Assembly (NCBI GenBank): GCA_016719855.1 | Contig: JADJYH010000044.1 | Span: 1-58,905, forward strand | Reading direction: 5' to 3' | Origin: Saprospiraceae bacterium | GTDB lineage: Bacteria > Bacteroidota > Bacteroidia > Chitinophagales > Saprospiraceae | Length of the DNA stretch: 58,905 nt | Part shown: piece by piece, positions 1-7,830 of the stretch | How positions within the stretch are numbered: position 1 is the stretch's first letter | Layout: every line of letters starts with the position of its first letter | Translations under genes and position numbers: made by a program | Notes under the pieces: model-generated | The model's database searches: none | The model's input: only the letters and a program-made list of their open reading frames with translations | What the model was told of the DNA's origin: nothing

Positions 1-29
1 GCCACCATGTCCAACTGATATTGCTACCC

Positions 30-914
30 TCAAAACAGAGTCACCCATTTCCCATTCCGTTTCATATAAACCACCCTTTCACGAAAATCAAACACCACGT
101 TGAAACGCCTCAGCAGCCCATTGCCAAAAACCTTCATGGGGATGGCGGGTGACCTGGCTGCAAACTCAGGATGTTTTTTGGTTGCCTGCCGCCAAGCCTA
201 GCCTTGGGCAGTAGTTTTGTCTCAATTTTAAAGACGTTGCCATAGGCATCTTGCAATTCGGAGGTGCTGATGGTTTTGAGTTTTGACTGCATCCCGTATT
301 GTTCGCCGATTTTGGGGTCCAGCAAGACCGAGCCGCCGTAGCCCGTATGGAACATGAAGGTGTCCCGATAAATGCTCCGACCGATTTTCAATTCGCCAAG
401 TATGAACGTGCTGCCACTCCAGGATGAACAACTGGGTCTTTTTGTAGCCTTCGGGCAGTTTGGGCAGCGTGTGATGCGACCATGCGCTGGTTGTCATAGT
501 CAATTTCGAGGATTTTGCTTTCAAAAAAATCAAAACCAAACTTACCGTCGGTATCCTGACCGGAGTTTTCGTTGATGAACACCCAGATACTGTCGCATTT
601 TAAGTTGTTGATTGTCAGCGTGTTGCCCTCGCTGTATTCCGAGGTAGCATCGCCGCCCCATGTTTGTACATCGGTGGGTTTGCTGTCGTTCAGGGGTATT
701 TTCTTTTGTTTGAGTGCGTCCTTCGTAAGTGTTACGCCCGTGGCACTGGAGTGGTACATCAAGGTCAGGGTATCCGATTGGTTGATGCGGGCCTTCACAC
801 AGATATTGTGCTGTTTGTTGAGGGTGAAACGGATGGTATCAGGGCCAGGCTTGCGCACGGATGGGGCGCATTGGCAATGGCCATCAATTGGAAAACGAGC
901 AATGCCTGTTTCAT
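30..914 (-). CDS. Pepsin-like (retropepsin-fold) secreted protein, catalytically degenerate, frameshifted
   Basis: Reading leftward from an ATG at 914, the start gives a signal peptide (MKQALLVFQLMAIANA). Other frames continue with two pepsin-like lobes and stop at TGA 30-32. The first lobe contains LMYHSSATGVTL and ends in the FGFDFF/LEIDYDNQRM strand pattern typical of aspartyl protease lobes. The second contains FMFHTGYGGSVLLD and ends NGLLRRFNVVFDFRERVVYMK. In active enzymes both loops carry D-T/S-G; here His stands where Asp should be in both lobes, so proteolysis is unlikely. At least three frame changes are needed (about 860, 480 and 390). Because the lobes are otherwise well conserved, sequencing error is as likely as decay. 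It is probably exported. The next gene upstream is on the same strand, behind a terminator. Confidence 0.6.
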
Positions 915-1030
915 GATTGGATTTTTGTTTTGGACAAAGATGGGGTTTTGGGCGGTTTTTCATGGCCAACAATTAAACAGGGGCTTCAAGTCTTGCAAAC
1001 CATAGCAGGCAACCCACTACACTGGCCCAC

Positions 1031-1060
1031 AAAAAAAGCCCAACCTCCCGGTCGGGCTTC
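1031..1060 (-). terminator. Rho-independent terminator
   Basis: Read on the minus strand, GAAGCCCGACC and GGTTGGGCTT form a GC-rich stem around a GGGA loop, followed by a run of seven T. It lies 30 bp past the stop of the FN3-like gene and should end its transcript. Confidence 0.75.
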
Positions 1061-1091
1061 TTCACTAAATACAATTCTTGAATACCTTCAC

Positions 1092-1753
1092 CTACGCCGC
1101 CATCTTCACCTGCTTGACCATGTCCCTCGTCAGCGATATTTCCAGCCAATCGGAGAAGGGGCCTTCGCCAGCCGTGGTAGCGTAGGCCAATCGCACCTGG
1201 TAGAGTTTGCCGAGTGCCAGCGTGGTCCTGCGGCGGTGCGAATGGCCGATGACTGGCAGATTGGTAATGGTCTCTCCGCCATCTTCCGAGATTTGCCAGT
1301 TGTAAAAAATCGCCTTTTTGCCCTGTTTGTAGGGTACAGCTGTGAGGATGATTACGCCGGGGTCTGGCGTCAGTACTACCCTGGGCTTGGTCGGCACGCC
1401 CTCCGGCACTTCTGCGGGAGTACGTTCTGCGTATTGCGGATAGCCAAAAATGGCGGCATATTCCTCGTTGTCGCCGATCAGCGGAACAGCGTAGTCTATC
1501 CAGGAAAGATGGCCTTGATCAAGGCCTCATAGGCGTCGTCCCGGAGCTGCTTATTTGCTTCGGAAGGTATTTTGAAATCGGCCTCCTTGCCCTGGTAAAC
1601 ATCCCGCAAGGTCGTCATGGCGGCAATGGTTGGCGTGGGGCTAGGCAGGAAAGCTGCTGCTTCCCATATCAGAGATACGGGCGCTGGTGAAGGTAACGAG
1701 TTCGGCAGAACCGGGCGTTTAATGGTGGAAATGTTAAAATTGATTTCAGCCAT
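1092..1753 (-). CDS. Fibronectin type III-like domain protein, one frameshift
   Basis: The gene begins at ATG 1753 (MAEINFNISTIKRPVLP) and runs in one frame to about 1500. It then continues in a second frame (WIDYAVPLIGDNEEYAAIF) into the C-terminal part. The two frames join cleanly if one base is missing near 1497-1504, giving a protein of about 220 residues. The C-terminal 100 residues look like an FN3 beta-sandwich: KPRVVLTPDPGVIILTA, a Trp-containing strand YNWQISEDGG, then LGKLYQVRLAYATTAGEGPFSDW. There is no signal peptide, so it may be cytoplasmic. A good Bacteroidota -7 element (TATATTTG, 1852-1859 on the minus strand) lies 100 bp upstream, and the phased motif array at 2021-2136 lies upstream of that. 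The function is unknown. Confidence 0.55.
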
Positions 1754-1851
1754 TTGAATTGAGATTAAAAAGTGAACGATAAACCCAGACCGTAGCGGGA
1801 GGAAGGCTATACAACCTGAGCCTTGTTAATTGATGGTTTGAATATTTGCAA

Positions 1852-1859
1852 CAAATATA
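1852..1859 (-). promoter_or_regulatory. Candidate -7 promoter element of the FN3-like gene
   Basis: TATATTTG on the minus strand matches the Bacteroidota TAnnTTTG consensus. No convincing -33 TTTG lies at the usual 19-21 bp spacing, so the call rests on the -7 box and on its position 99 bp upstream of the start. Confidence 0.3.
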
Positions 1860-2020
1860 TCCGACTGGCGAGCTTGAAAAAATGCACAAAATGCAAATTA
1901 TGTGACATGAGAATCACAACACGGTGGGTGGGTTGGTAGCGTTTTTATGGCTTGAAAAAAGAGTAAAAAGCAACATAAATGATTGAAAATGAATGAATTA
2001 TGACACTTTATCGCATTCCA

Positions 2021-2136
2021 TGTTCCTGAACATAATACCTGAGATTAGGTATTATTGGTTTTGTACAGGAACAAGGCACTCATGTTCCTGTACATAAGCA
2101 CCGTGTACAGGAATATATATTCCATTTACCTGTACA
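2021..2136. promoter_or_regulatory. Phased array of 12-bp motifs (operator-like)
   Basis: Five related 12-mers lie at 2021 (TGTTCCTGAACA), 2062 (TGTACAGGAACA), 2083 (TGTTCCTGTACA), 2104 (TGTACAGGAATA) and 2125 (TTTACCTGTACA). The last four alternate in orientation and start exactly 21 bp apart; the first is 41 bp before the second. The 2062 and 2083 copies are exact reverse complements. A separate inverted repeat, AATACCT/AGGTATT, sits at about 2034-2053. Spacing of two helical turns puts all sites on one face of the DNA, as expected for a cooperatively bound regulator. The array lies about 270-380 bp upstream of the FN3-like gene on the minus strand. No regulator gene adjoins it. Confidence 0.55.
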
Positions 2137-2343
2137 ATTGCGCCTTCTACAGATACTAAGACCATTTGTTCAAGTAAAAATGCAGTGTGATCAGGGAATC
2201 AGCACTAGAAACCACGAAGGAAAAGCGGAAAAATGTGACATCGGGCTGAAGGGGATTAACCCGCTGGTTCAAGTCCCACCCAAACTAATCACCGCTGTTG
2301 TTCGCCGTGGTTTCTATTTTATTGGTGTAAACCCTTACTGTTT

Positions 2344-2844
2344 TCAGTAGCTCAGGTTTTCGTGCTGGTTGGTCTTTGCCCTCTGTTTCGGGGCTGCCCC
2401 TTCTTCCCATGAAAATGCGATAGATATTGGCGTTCCAGTTTCCTTTAATCCATAATAGTAGTATCCTGCACCAGCATAATAGGAATTGATGACGAACATG
2501 GCACTGTCTGGCACCAATATAGAATAATCCTTAATCATGCCCTTGTCAATGAAGGTGGCGGAGTAATCCCTTGCGATGAAGATGCTATCGTCAACGCCTG
2601 CAATGTGAAGTAAGATGTCGAAAGAAGGTATGCCCATTTTAGGGTCTTCCCGCTGATTGGGAGTTGTAACGGAGAAATGCAAAGTATCCAAATTAAGGGT
2701 GATCACCTCCAAAATCGCCCTGCTGGTGCGACCGCACTCGTGCTATCAGTTACGGTTCCATCCTTGTTGCCTTGATGGGCCGAATCGTTCGTGCAACTCC
2801 ATGCAAAAAGATACAGCAGGTCAAAAAAAGAAAGTCTGATACAT
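2344..2844 (-). CDS. Putative lipoprotein, unknown function, two homopolymer frameshifts
   Basis: The downstream frame (2344-2712) encodes about 120 residues (LEVITLNLDTLHFSV, then SFDILLHIAGVDDSIFIARD and a Tyr-rich strand YYAGAGYYYYGLKE). It has no normal ATG start. Upstream, in another frame, lies MYQTFFF followed by DLLYLFAWSCTNDSAHQG, which reads as a signal peptide with a lipobox-like AWSC, followed by a Ser/Thr/Asp/Gly-rich linker. Two single-base changes join the pieces: the T7 run opposite 2823-2829 and the TTTT opposite 2708-2711. The result is about 165 residues anchored to a membrane by a lipidated Cys. I do not recognise the globular part. The gene stands alone on the minus strand. 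Confidence 0.5.
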
Positions 2845-3010
2845 AGTTTTAGTTTCCTCTAAAACGCAGGCCTTCATCGGATGTTCATGGCTTAGAGGCC
2901 GCAGCAGCCAGGGTTTTTCCCGAAACAAACCTTAGTTCAAATTCCCTTTTGTGTAGTATCACGAGTCGGGCATGAAAGTTTGAAATCAGACTATACTGCC
3001 CCTAAAAAAG

Positions 3011-3165
3011 CGCTGGGGCGGGAAGGTATGGTCATCAGGTACCGCCTAGTATGCTTGGGATGGCAAGTTTAACGGCAAGGACATACCCACTGACGCCTAT
3101 GTATGATACTTAGAATACGACCTTCTTCGTAATGGAACCAATAAAGGAGTTTGGAACAATACCTT
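3011..3165 (+). pseudogene. Remnant of a CHU_C / gliding-type C-terminal sorting domain
   Basis: On the plus strand, RWGGKVWSSGTA is followed by a stop, then YAWDGKFNGKDIPTDAYV, another stop, then YLEYDLLRNGTNKGVWN. This follows the CHU_C (type B T9SS sorting) pattern of a DRWG motif, then WDG-x(2)-NG, then P-x(2)-VY. Two in-frame stops (TAG at 3047, TGA at 3103) and the lack of any upstream coding body indicate the tail of a deleted exoprotein gene. It ends at the 70-bp palindrome. Confidence 0.5.
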
Positions 3166-3235
3166 CTCCGAGAGGCCGGGTTATCAAATCCGGCTATTCC
3201 GGAATAGCCGGATTTGATAACCCGGCCTCTCGGAG
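3166..3235. repeat. 70-bp perfect palindrome without spacer
   Basis: The two 35-base arms (3166-3200 and 3201-3235) are exact reverse complements with no loop, centred on CTATTCC/GGAATAG. Each arm also contains a smaller CCGG...CCGG inverted repeat. The sequence could extrude as a cruciform, act as a bidirectional terminator, be an inverted REP doublet, or be a fold-back assembly artefact. Confidence 0.9.
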
Positions 3236-3349
3236 GTGTCTGTGACAGTTAAAATGGATGAACCTTCGGGTATTTTTATGAACAAAATACTGTCAAAGCC
3301 TTTTTATAATGAGAGCATATATTTTCTTTAATTCTTCAAGTCATGCAAA

Positions 3350-3574
3350 ATGAAATATTTCCTGCCCTGTGAATCTTTCCATTATTTTAGGCTTAACATT
3401 TTCCTACTGCTGATTTTAGTGGCCACCCATGTAAACGCCCAAGTACCACAAGGCATCCCGAACGATTCGTCCAAAATAAAAATAGATTCCCCATTTGACA
3501 TCGTGGTGTACATCGTACTGCCTGGCTTAATGGTAGGGTATTATTTTTGGTGGCGAAAAAAGTACAAGAAATAA
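3350..3574 (+). CDS. Small exported membrane protein (74 aa)
   Basis: The ATG at 3350 is followed by a signal peptide (IFLLLILVATHVNAQ, cleavage after NA). A short polar stretch (VPQGIPNDSSKIKIDSP) leads to one transmembrane helix (DIVVYIVLPGLMVGYYFWW) and a basic tail RKKYKK. After processing, the mature protein would be about 44 residues, with its N-terminus outside and Lys/Arg tail inside. Small proteins of this architecture recur in Bacteroidota, but I know no established function. It follows the palindrome and precedes a convergent small membrane protein gene. Confidence 0.55.
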   Translation: MKYFLPCESFHYFRLNIFLLLILVATHVNAQVPQGIPNDSSKIKIDSPFDIVVYIVLPGLMVGYYFWWRKKYKK

Positions 3575-3758
3575 GTAAGATGTACAGGGGTTTCAGACGC
3601 TAACTTTCGCAAGCAAACGGCAAGTTGTACCAGGACTTTCAAACGCACTCCTCGGTTCAAGCCTTCCGTCGGTGACGTACCAAACCATCCTGCAAATTGA
3701 AAAGCAGTATTTCTCGTTGAAAGCTATGCTTTCATACAAGCAAAGAAGAGCCAATTCA

Positions 3759-3995
3759 TTAATTGCTGCTCTTGCTGCCGCCGCCCCGCATAGCCAATAT
3801 CAGTATGATAATGAAGGCACCTACGCCCACCCAAATCCATGGATTGGAGGCCCAGTCGCCACCGTCATTTTTGTTAACGTCAACATCAATGTCGAGGCCC
3901 TTATCTCCGTCTTGTGCATAGATTTGAAGGGCAATCAATTGGCATATCAAAAATGCCATGAATTTTGCTGTAACTGCAAGGACTGAATTTTTCAT
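3759..3995 (-). CDS. Small exported membrane protein (78 aa)
   Basis: The start at 3995 gives a signal peptide (KFMAFLICQLIALQIYAQ). A short Asp/Asn-rich segment (DGDKGLDIDVDVNKNDGGD) follows, then a Trp-containing transmembrane helix (WIWVGVGAFIIILILAM) and a Gly/Ser tail. The layout of signal peptide, acidic linker, single helix and short tail mirrors the small protein at 3350, which it faces convergently. The acidic linker could bind cations, but this is only inference. Function unknown. Confidence 0.55.
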   Translation of the reverse strand: MKNSVLAVTAKFMAFLICQLIALQIYAQDGDKGLDIDVDVNKNDGGDWASNPWIWVGVGAFIIILILAMRGGGSKSSN

Positions 3996-4330
3996 AAGGA
4001 AATGATTTTAGTGTTGAAAATAACAGCGTATTATATTGATGGAAGCGCTGCCATATAATTTGCAAACGGTTGATTGCTTGCCATGTTCATTAGAGATAAC
4101 CTTTTGGATCGTTGGCGCAGCGTTTTCATCAACCCTAATGCTGCATCAAGTCTCTAAACCATTAATTATAGCGGTTTAGAAATAGCCTTGTTTGAATGCA
4201 TAAACATAAATTCCCTCCACTTCCGAATTCTCCGCAGTACCCAACAGTTTTAAAAAAAGAGGCGGCACTTGAATAAGGTGTCGCCACAAGGTTGGATTAT
4301 AAATATGGTAATAAACGCTTTGAATAATGC
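3996..4330. other. Intergenic, no feature recognised
   Basis: About 330 bp between two minus-strand genes. I see no open frame of note, no strong hairpin and no TAnnTTTG box with a partner -33 element. Confidence 0.5.
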
Positions 4331-4807
4331 CTAGTTGCCCGTCATGCTCTTGCTCACCTTACCCTCGGCTGGAGAATGGTCGTACCGGGCATCCACCACC
4401 CTCGTGATGATGTAACCACCAATTAGGCTAACCACAATTCCCTCCACGGAAATGTAAACCGCAGCATTGAAAGGCGTTAACAATTCTGGCATTGGCGACC
4501 GTTCACGGAGCTGCGCTAAAAGCGTTGGGGCTGACTCCAGGAACAGGAAAACGAAAACCGTAAAAGCCAATACGCCAATCGTTGAGGCAACCATGCCGAC
4601 GGCTACTCCCGATACGTAATTGTCGAGCGTTTCGGGAAAAGCTCGACGATAAGCCCTGATGAGAAGGTATAAAATTGTCATGTGAATCACACCGTTCAGC
4701 AATCTAAATTCATGGTACTGCGCTATACCAAACAGGTAAGCGAGCAAGAAGAAGGCGATAAAACTGCCGAACATGACAAGGCCGTACTTAATTGCCAGAT
4801 TTTGCAT
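4331..4807 (-). CDS. Four-helix integral membrane protein (DUF4199-like topology)
   Basis: The 158-residue protein has four hydrophobic segments: about 8-28 (YGLVMFGSFIAFFLLAYLFG), 37-52, 66-92 (SGVAVGMVASTIGVLAFTVFVFLFLE) and 115-140 (AAVYISVEGIVVSLIGGYIITRVV). They are separated by short loops and a charged cytoplasmic tail. Size and topology match the DUF4199 family of Bacteroidota membrane proteins, but I see no decisive motif. The gene stands alone, with a REPIN about 180 bp to its upstream side. Confidence 0.5.
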   Translation of the reverse strand: MQNLAIKYGLVMFGSFIAFFLLAYLFGIAQYHEFRLLNGVIHMTILYLLIRAYRRAFPETLDNYVSGVAVGMVASTIGVLAFTVFVFLFLESAPTLLAQLRERSPMPELLTPFNAAVYISVEGIVVSLIGGYIITRVVDARYDHSPAEGKVSKSMTGN

Positions 4808-5021
4808 GATGTACTGTTTTGGTGAAGAAATCAGGTTCTGTTGGATTTAGAAGGGCTAATCACCATCGCCGGTATTTTTGCAATGCCCAAAAGTGGCATC
4901 AATGCCATCGCAAGGTGTTCAGTTTAAACGGATGCGTCCCTCAACTGTTCATTTTGCACTGAACAGCGAGTTTGGCGAAAACTAAAAAGCTCGCTGGCGC
5001 TGGGTCTTCCCTTTACGCAGG

Positions 5022-5153
5022 CGCTGGTTCAAGTCTCTGACTTGAACCTCGTACCAGCATGTCTCCGACATGCGTAACTACCACACCGCACGCTGGCTAA
5101 CGCATGTCGGAGACATGCAAATATCAGGTTCAAGTCAGAGACTTGAACCAGCG
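5022..5153. repeat. REPIN: nested inverted REP palindromes downstream of the RAYT gene
   Basis: The outer REP at 5022-5049 (GGTTCAAGTC, loop TCT, GACTTGAACC) is repeated as its exact reverse complement at 5126-5153. An inner palindrome, GCATGTCTCCGACATGCG (5057-5074), also returns inverted at 5101-5118. This makes a mirror-image element of four hairpins, about 132 bp, able to form one large cruciform. It lies 38 bp from the stop of the RAYT transposase, the usual arrangement for REP/RAYT loci. A second copy is at 7477-7610. Confidence 0.85.
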
Positions 5154-5190
5154 TAATACTTGAACCAGTGTATCCATTCTTGTGAAGCCA

Positions 5191-5799
5191 TCACTTAAAG
5201 TCCATCGGCACGTAAATATAGCCGGAGCCTGTGGGCGGCAACATTTCCAGCAAATCCACTTCCAAGAGGCAGTTCTTGTTGTCACGCAGGTAGTTGCGGG
5301 CGCTGCTGTACACGTAGTCTTCGGCATTGTCCACGAGGCCGTTGCGCACGGGGTTGGCGTGGATGTAGTCGAGCTTTTGCCAGATGACGGAAGGTGAGTA
5401 CAATTCAATCGGATGGTTGTCCTGCTGCCAGAACTGGTATTCCCGATTGTTCGAGTTGTACTTTGCGAAGTACTTGAACATGTGGAGCAGCCACTCTTTC
5501 CGGCTTTCCGGGCCTTTTTCGATGGAGTCAAGGATGCGGGTGGCAGTGTATTTCTTGAAGTCACGCAGTATCTCGGATAGCCCTTGCTTCGTGCCGGGCT
5601 TCACCTGCACTATCATGTGGAGGTGGTTGCTCATCAGCACATAGCCGAATATCATTAGCCCTTTTTCACGGCGGCAGAAGGCGAGGCTGTCCAGCACGAT
5701 GTCACGGTATTGCTTGCGGCTGAATACGTCTATCCAACCGACGACGGTGCAGGTGACGTAGTTGAGACCCTGTTGGTCTTGGATGCGGTATCTTCCCAT
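5191..5799 (-). CDS. REP-associated tyrosine transposase (RAYT, Y1/IS200-like)
   Basis: The protein has 202 residues, a normal size for the family. It opens with GRYRIQDQQGLNYVTCTVVG, the first strand of the Y1 transposase fold. The HUH metal site follows as MSNHLHMIV (about 57-65), and the probable nucleophilic Tyr lies in the helix DFKKYTATRI (about 84-93). The C-terminal part has the RAYT-typical WQQDNHPIELYS and YIHANPVRNGLV blocks. Enzymes of this class nick and rejoin single-stranded REP hairpins. Here REP hairpins flank the gene on both sides (5022-5153 and a diverged half at 5850-5901). The frame is intact, so the locus may be active. Its last 60 codons, together with the REPIN, are duplicated at 7477-7826. 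Confidence 0.9.
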   Translation of the reverse strand: MGRYRIQDQQGLNYVTCTVVGWIDVFSRKQYRDIVLDSLAFCRREKGLMIFGYVLMSNHLHMIVQVKPGTKQGLSEILRDFKKYTATRILDSIEKGPESRKEWLLHMFKYFAKYNSNNREYQFWQQDNHPIELYSPSVIWQKLDYIHANPVRNGLVDNAEDYVYSSARNYLRDNKNCLLEVDLLEMLPPTGSGYIYVPMDFK

Positions 5800-5849
5800 A
5801 GTATTTTGAGTTTTCGCTGGGCGTAAAGTTAAATGTTGGGTAGACTATT

Positions 5850-5901
5850 TAGGTCGGAGACCTGAAAATATTGGGTTCGATTCTGGAGACTTTAACCAGC
5901 A
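5850..5901. repeat. Diverged half-REPIN upstream of the RAYT gene
   Basis: GGTCGGAGACCTGAAAATAT followed by GGTTCGATTCTGGAGACTTT and AACCAGC matches the right half of the 5022-5153 element with scattered changes, including inner and outer hairpins. RAYT genes are typically bracketed by REPs, which supports the assignment. The rest of 5800-6073 shows nothing else. Confidence 0.6.
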
Positions 5902-6073
5902 TCACCCGGCCCTTCAGTATTGATTCCGTCAGCATTTTATGGGTTCCGTATTGTCAGTTCGGAAAGGTTAAAATCAGCATCGGCGATGCACCTGTGGACG
6001 AAGTCAATTTCGGTGTCATAATCTGGATAGAGATTATACTCTCTAGGGACGTATAGAGCAGGGTCAGGGTTTT

Positions 6074-7318
6074 TCACTGCACCACCCGGGTGCTACCCAT
6101 CTGGTAAAAGCTATAAGTGCTGCCGCTGCACAATTTTTGATAAGTAGTGTGGTTTACTTCCGAGTCAATCAATTCGATACCGCTGTTACTTCCGATGTGA
6201 AATAAGGATTGTTCGAACTGGTTGCCCCGTATTTGGCACCGTTCAATTCTGACATTAGGGGTGGTATTTACCACGAACCCAATTTCCCCTTTGGTCTTTT
6301 CAAAAAAGGAGTCTTTGAAATGGAACTTCGAGCACGCCTCGGCAAGCAGGAAATTTTGGCTGCATACTTCGATGGTGGAACGGTCGAATTCGAGGCCTTC
6401 TGTCTTGGTGGCCTTGATGCCGATGGTGCCGGAACCGTGCAAGGTGCAATTCACGAATTTCACCTGTTTGCAGTTGTCGAGGGTGAAGACTCCGCCGAGG
6501 CAAAAATCGAGGTTGGGGTGGCCGAAGAAGATATTTTCAAATAGTATGTTCTTACAGCCACTCATTTTCATCACGTCATCCGAAAAGCTGCGGGTGATAA
6601 TTTCTGTGCCCGCCTCCCCGGTGATGGTCAGGTTTTCGATGCCCTTTATGGACGCACCACCGGATTGGTGGTAAATCGGAGCCTCCTCATATTGAAAGGA
6701 CCCGGAACCTGAGTTATTATTTAACAGTTGGTACAAATCATAGGTGCCTGTTTTCAGCTTGATGTGCGTGTTGGATTTGATGGCTTTTACCAAGTCCTCC
6801 ACATTGTCAACTTCCACTACCTCAAGGGCTTGGACGGAAGTGGCATTGGTGTCTGGTACAGTGGTGGGGAAGATAGCCGCTGTATCCAAGGTGGTTTCGG
6901 GGTTGGCAGGTAATTCGTTTTTACCACTCCGGGACATAAAAAAGGCGATGGCGGCAATGACCAGCACTGCTCCACCGATGATAAAGGGCAGGTAATTGGT
7001 GGGTTTTTCAGCGGTTGGTACAGCGCTGCGAGAAGGCGCAGGTTGGTAAGGTTTTGCAGGTTTGGCTGTGTGCAAACTGTCCGCAAATTCAAGAAGGGAC
7101 TCCCGCAGCCTGTTTTTTTCCAATTCGAGGGTAGTGTAATCGAGGGTACCGCTGCGCTCTCGCTTTTGCAGGGCTTCAAACCTTGCGGATTTGAGCACCA
7201 ACTGGTTCAGTTCGTCCATGTCCAGCAGGTTGGACTTTAGGAGGTCAATGGCTCCTTTGATATCGTCCTGCGCCACCAGTTCTTTTATTTGAAGGGACAG
7301 TGCGTTTGGGTCGGTCAT
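6074..7318 (-). CDS. EAD11 effector-associated domain, membrane helix, right-handed beta-helix protein
   Basis: The 414-residue protein has three parts. Residues 5-82 (LQIKELVAQDDIKGAIDLL, then LNQLVLKSARFEALQKRERS and LELEKNRLRESLLEF) match the helical effector-associated domain EAD11, a death-domain-like adaptor known from NTP-dependent bacterial conflict systems. A Pro-rich linker leads to one transmembrane helix at 109-129. Residues 175-400 form a repetitive right-handed beta-helix with recurring N/V-x-x-F/I-x-N-C turns (ILFENIFFGH, VKFVNCTLHG, LEFDRSTIEV, FHFKDSFFEK, VRIERCQIRG). The predicted topology has the EAD inside and the beta-helix outside. EADs recruit a partner bearing the same EAD; none is encoded here. 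The gene sits alone between two REPIN copies. Domain calls come from motif memory, not a profile search. Confidence 0.7.
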   Translation of the reverse strand: MTDPNALSLQIKELVAQDDIKGAIDLLKSNLLDMDELNQLVLKSARFEALQKRERSGTLDYTTLELEKNRLRESLLEFADSLHTAKPAKPYQPAPSRSAVPTAEKPTNYLPFIIGGAVLVIAAIAFFMSRSGKNELPANPETTLDTAAIFPTTVPDTNATSVQALEVVEVDNVEDLVKAIKSNTHIKLKTGTYDLYQLLNNNSGSGSFQYEEAPIYHQSGGASIKGIENLTITGEAGTEIITRSFSDDVMKMSGCKNILFENIFFGHPNLDFCLGGVFTLDNCKQVKFVNCTLHGSGTIGIKATKTEGLEFDRSTIEVCSQNFLLAEACSKFHFKDSFFEKTKGEIGFVVNTTPNVRIERCQIRGNQFEQSLFHIGSNSGIELIDSEVNHTTYQKLCSGSTYSFYQMGSTRVVQ

Positions 7319-7476
7319 GATTCGAATTTGTTATGTTACTCAAGTTGATTTTGGCAGCAATATATAAAAGCATGCTGAATTGGCGGATTAAAACCGAATT
7401 ATTACTCTCTTTTCTGTCCCAGTTATTCATCATCGCTATCCAGTTTGTACCAAAAAAAAGCTCTTCCCCATGCAAA

Positions 7477-7610
7477 CGCTGGTTCAAGTCTCCTGACTTG
7501 AACCTCGTATCAGCATGTCTCCGACATGCGTAACTACCACACCGCACACTGGCAAACGCATGTCGGAGACATGCAAATATCAGGTTCAAGTCAGGAGACT
7601 TGAACCAGCG
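7477..7610. repeat. Second REPIN copy
   Basis: Same design as 5022-5153 and nearly identical, but the loop of the left outer hairpin is TCCT rather than TCT, and the right one is AGGA rather than AGA. The change is mirrored in both arms. The copy continues without a break into a RAYT 3' fragment up to 7826, making a direct repeat of 5022-5369. Confidence 0.85.
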
Positions 7611-7647
7611 TAATACTTGAACCAGTGTATCCATTCTTGTGAAGCCA

Positions 7648-7826
7648 TCACTTAAAGTCCATCGGCACGTAAATATAGCCGGAGCCTGTGGGCGGCAACA
7701 TTTCCAGCAAATCCACTTCCAAGAGGCAGTTCTTGTTGTCACGCAGGTAGTTGCGGACGCTGCTGTACACGTAGTCTTCGGCATTGTCCACGAGGCCGTT
7801 GTGCACAGGGTTGGCGTGGATGTAGT
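7648..7826 (-). pseudogene. 3' fragment of the RAYT transposase gene
   Basis: This reproduces the last ~60 codons of the transposase at 5191-5799 (HANPV.NGLVDNAEDYVYSS through YIYVPMDFK, stop at 7648) with only a few substitutions. It lacks the HUH motif and the N-terminal two thirds. Similarity stops abruptly after TGTAGT at 7826, four bases from the stop codon of the redoxin gene. This is a dead copy carried with the REPIN. Confidence 0.85.
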
Positions 7827-7830
7827 GGAT

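Noticed and set aside
2021..2136. CRISPR array
   Set aside because: Repeats are only 12 bp, alternate in orientation and are separated by 9-bp gaps; there is no leader and no cas gene.
2255..2285. GGTTCAAGTCC, like the T-arm of a tRNA
   Set aside because: The five-base T stem does not pair, no acceptor or anticodon stem can be built upstream, and the same string belongs to the REP family of this window (5022, 7477, 9247).
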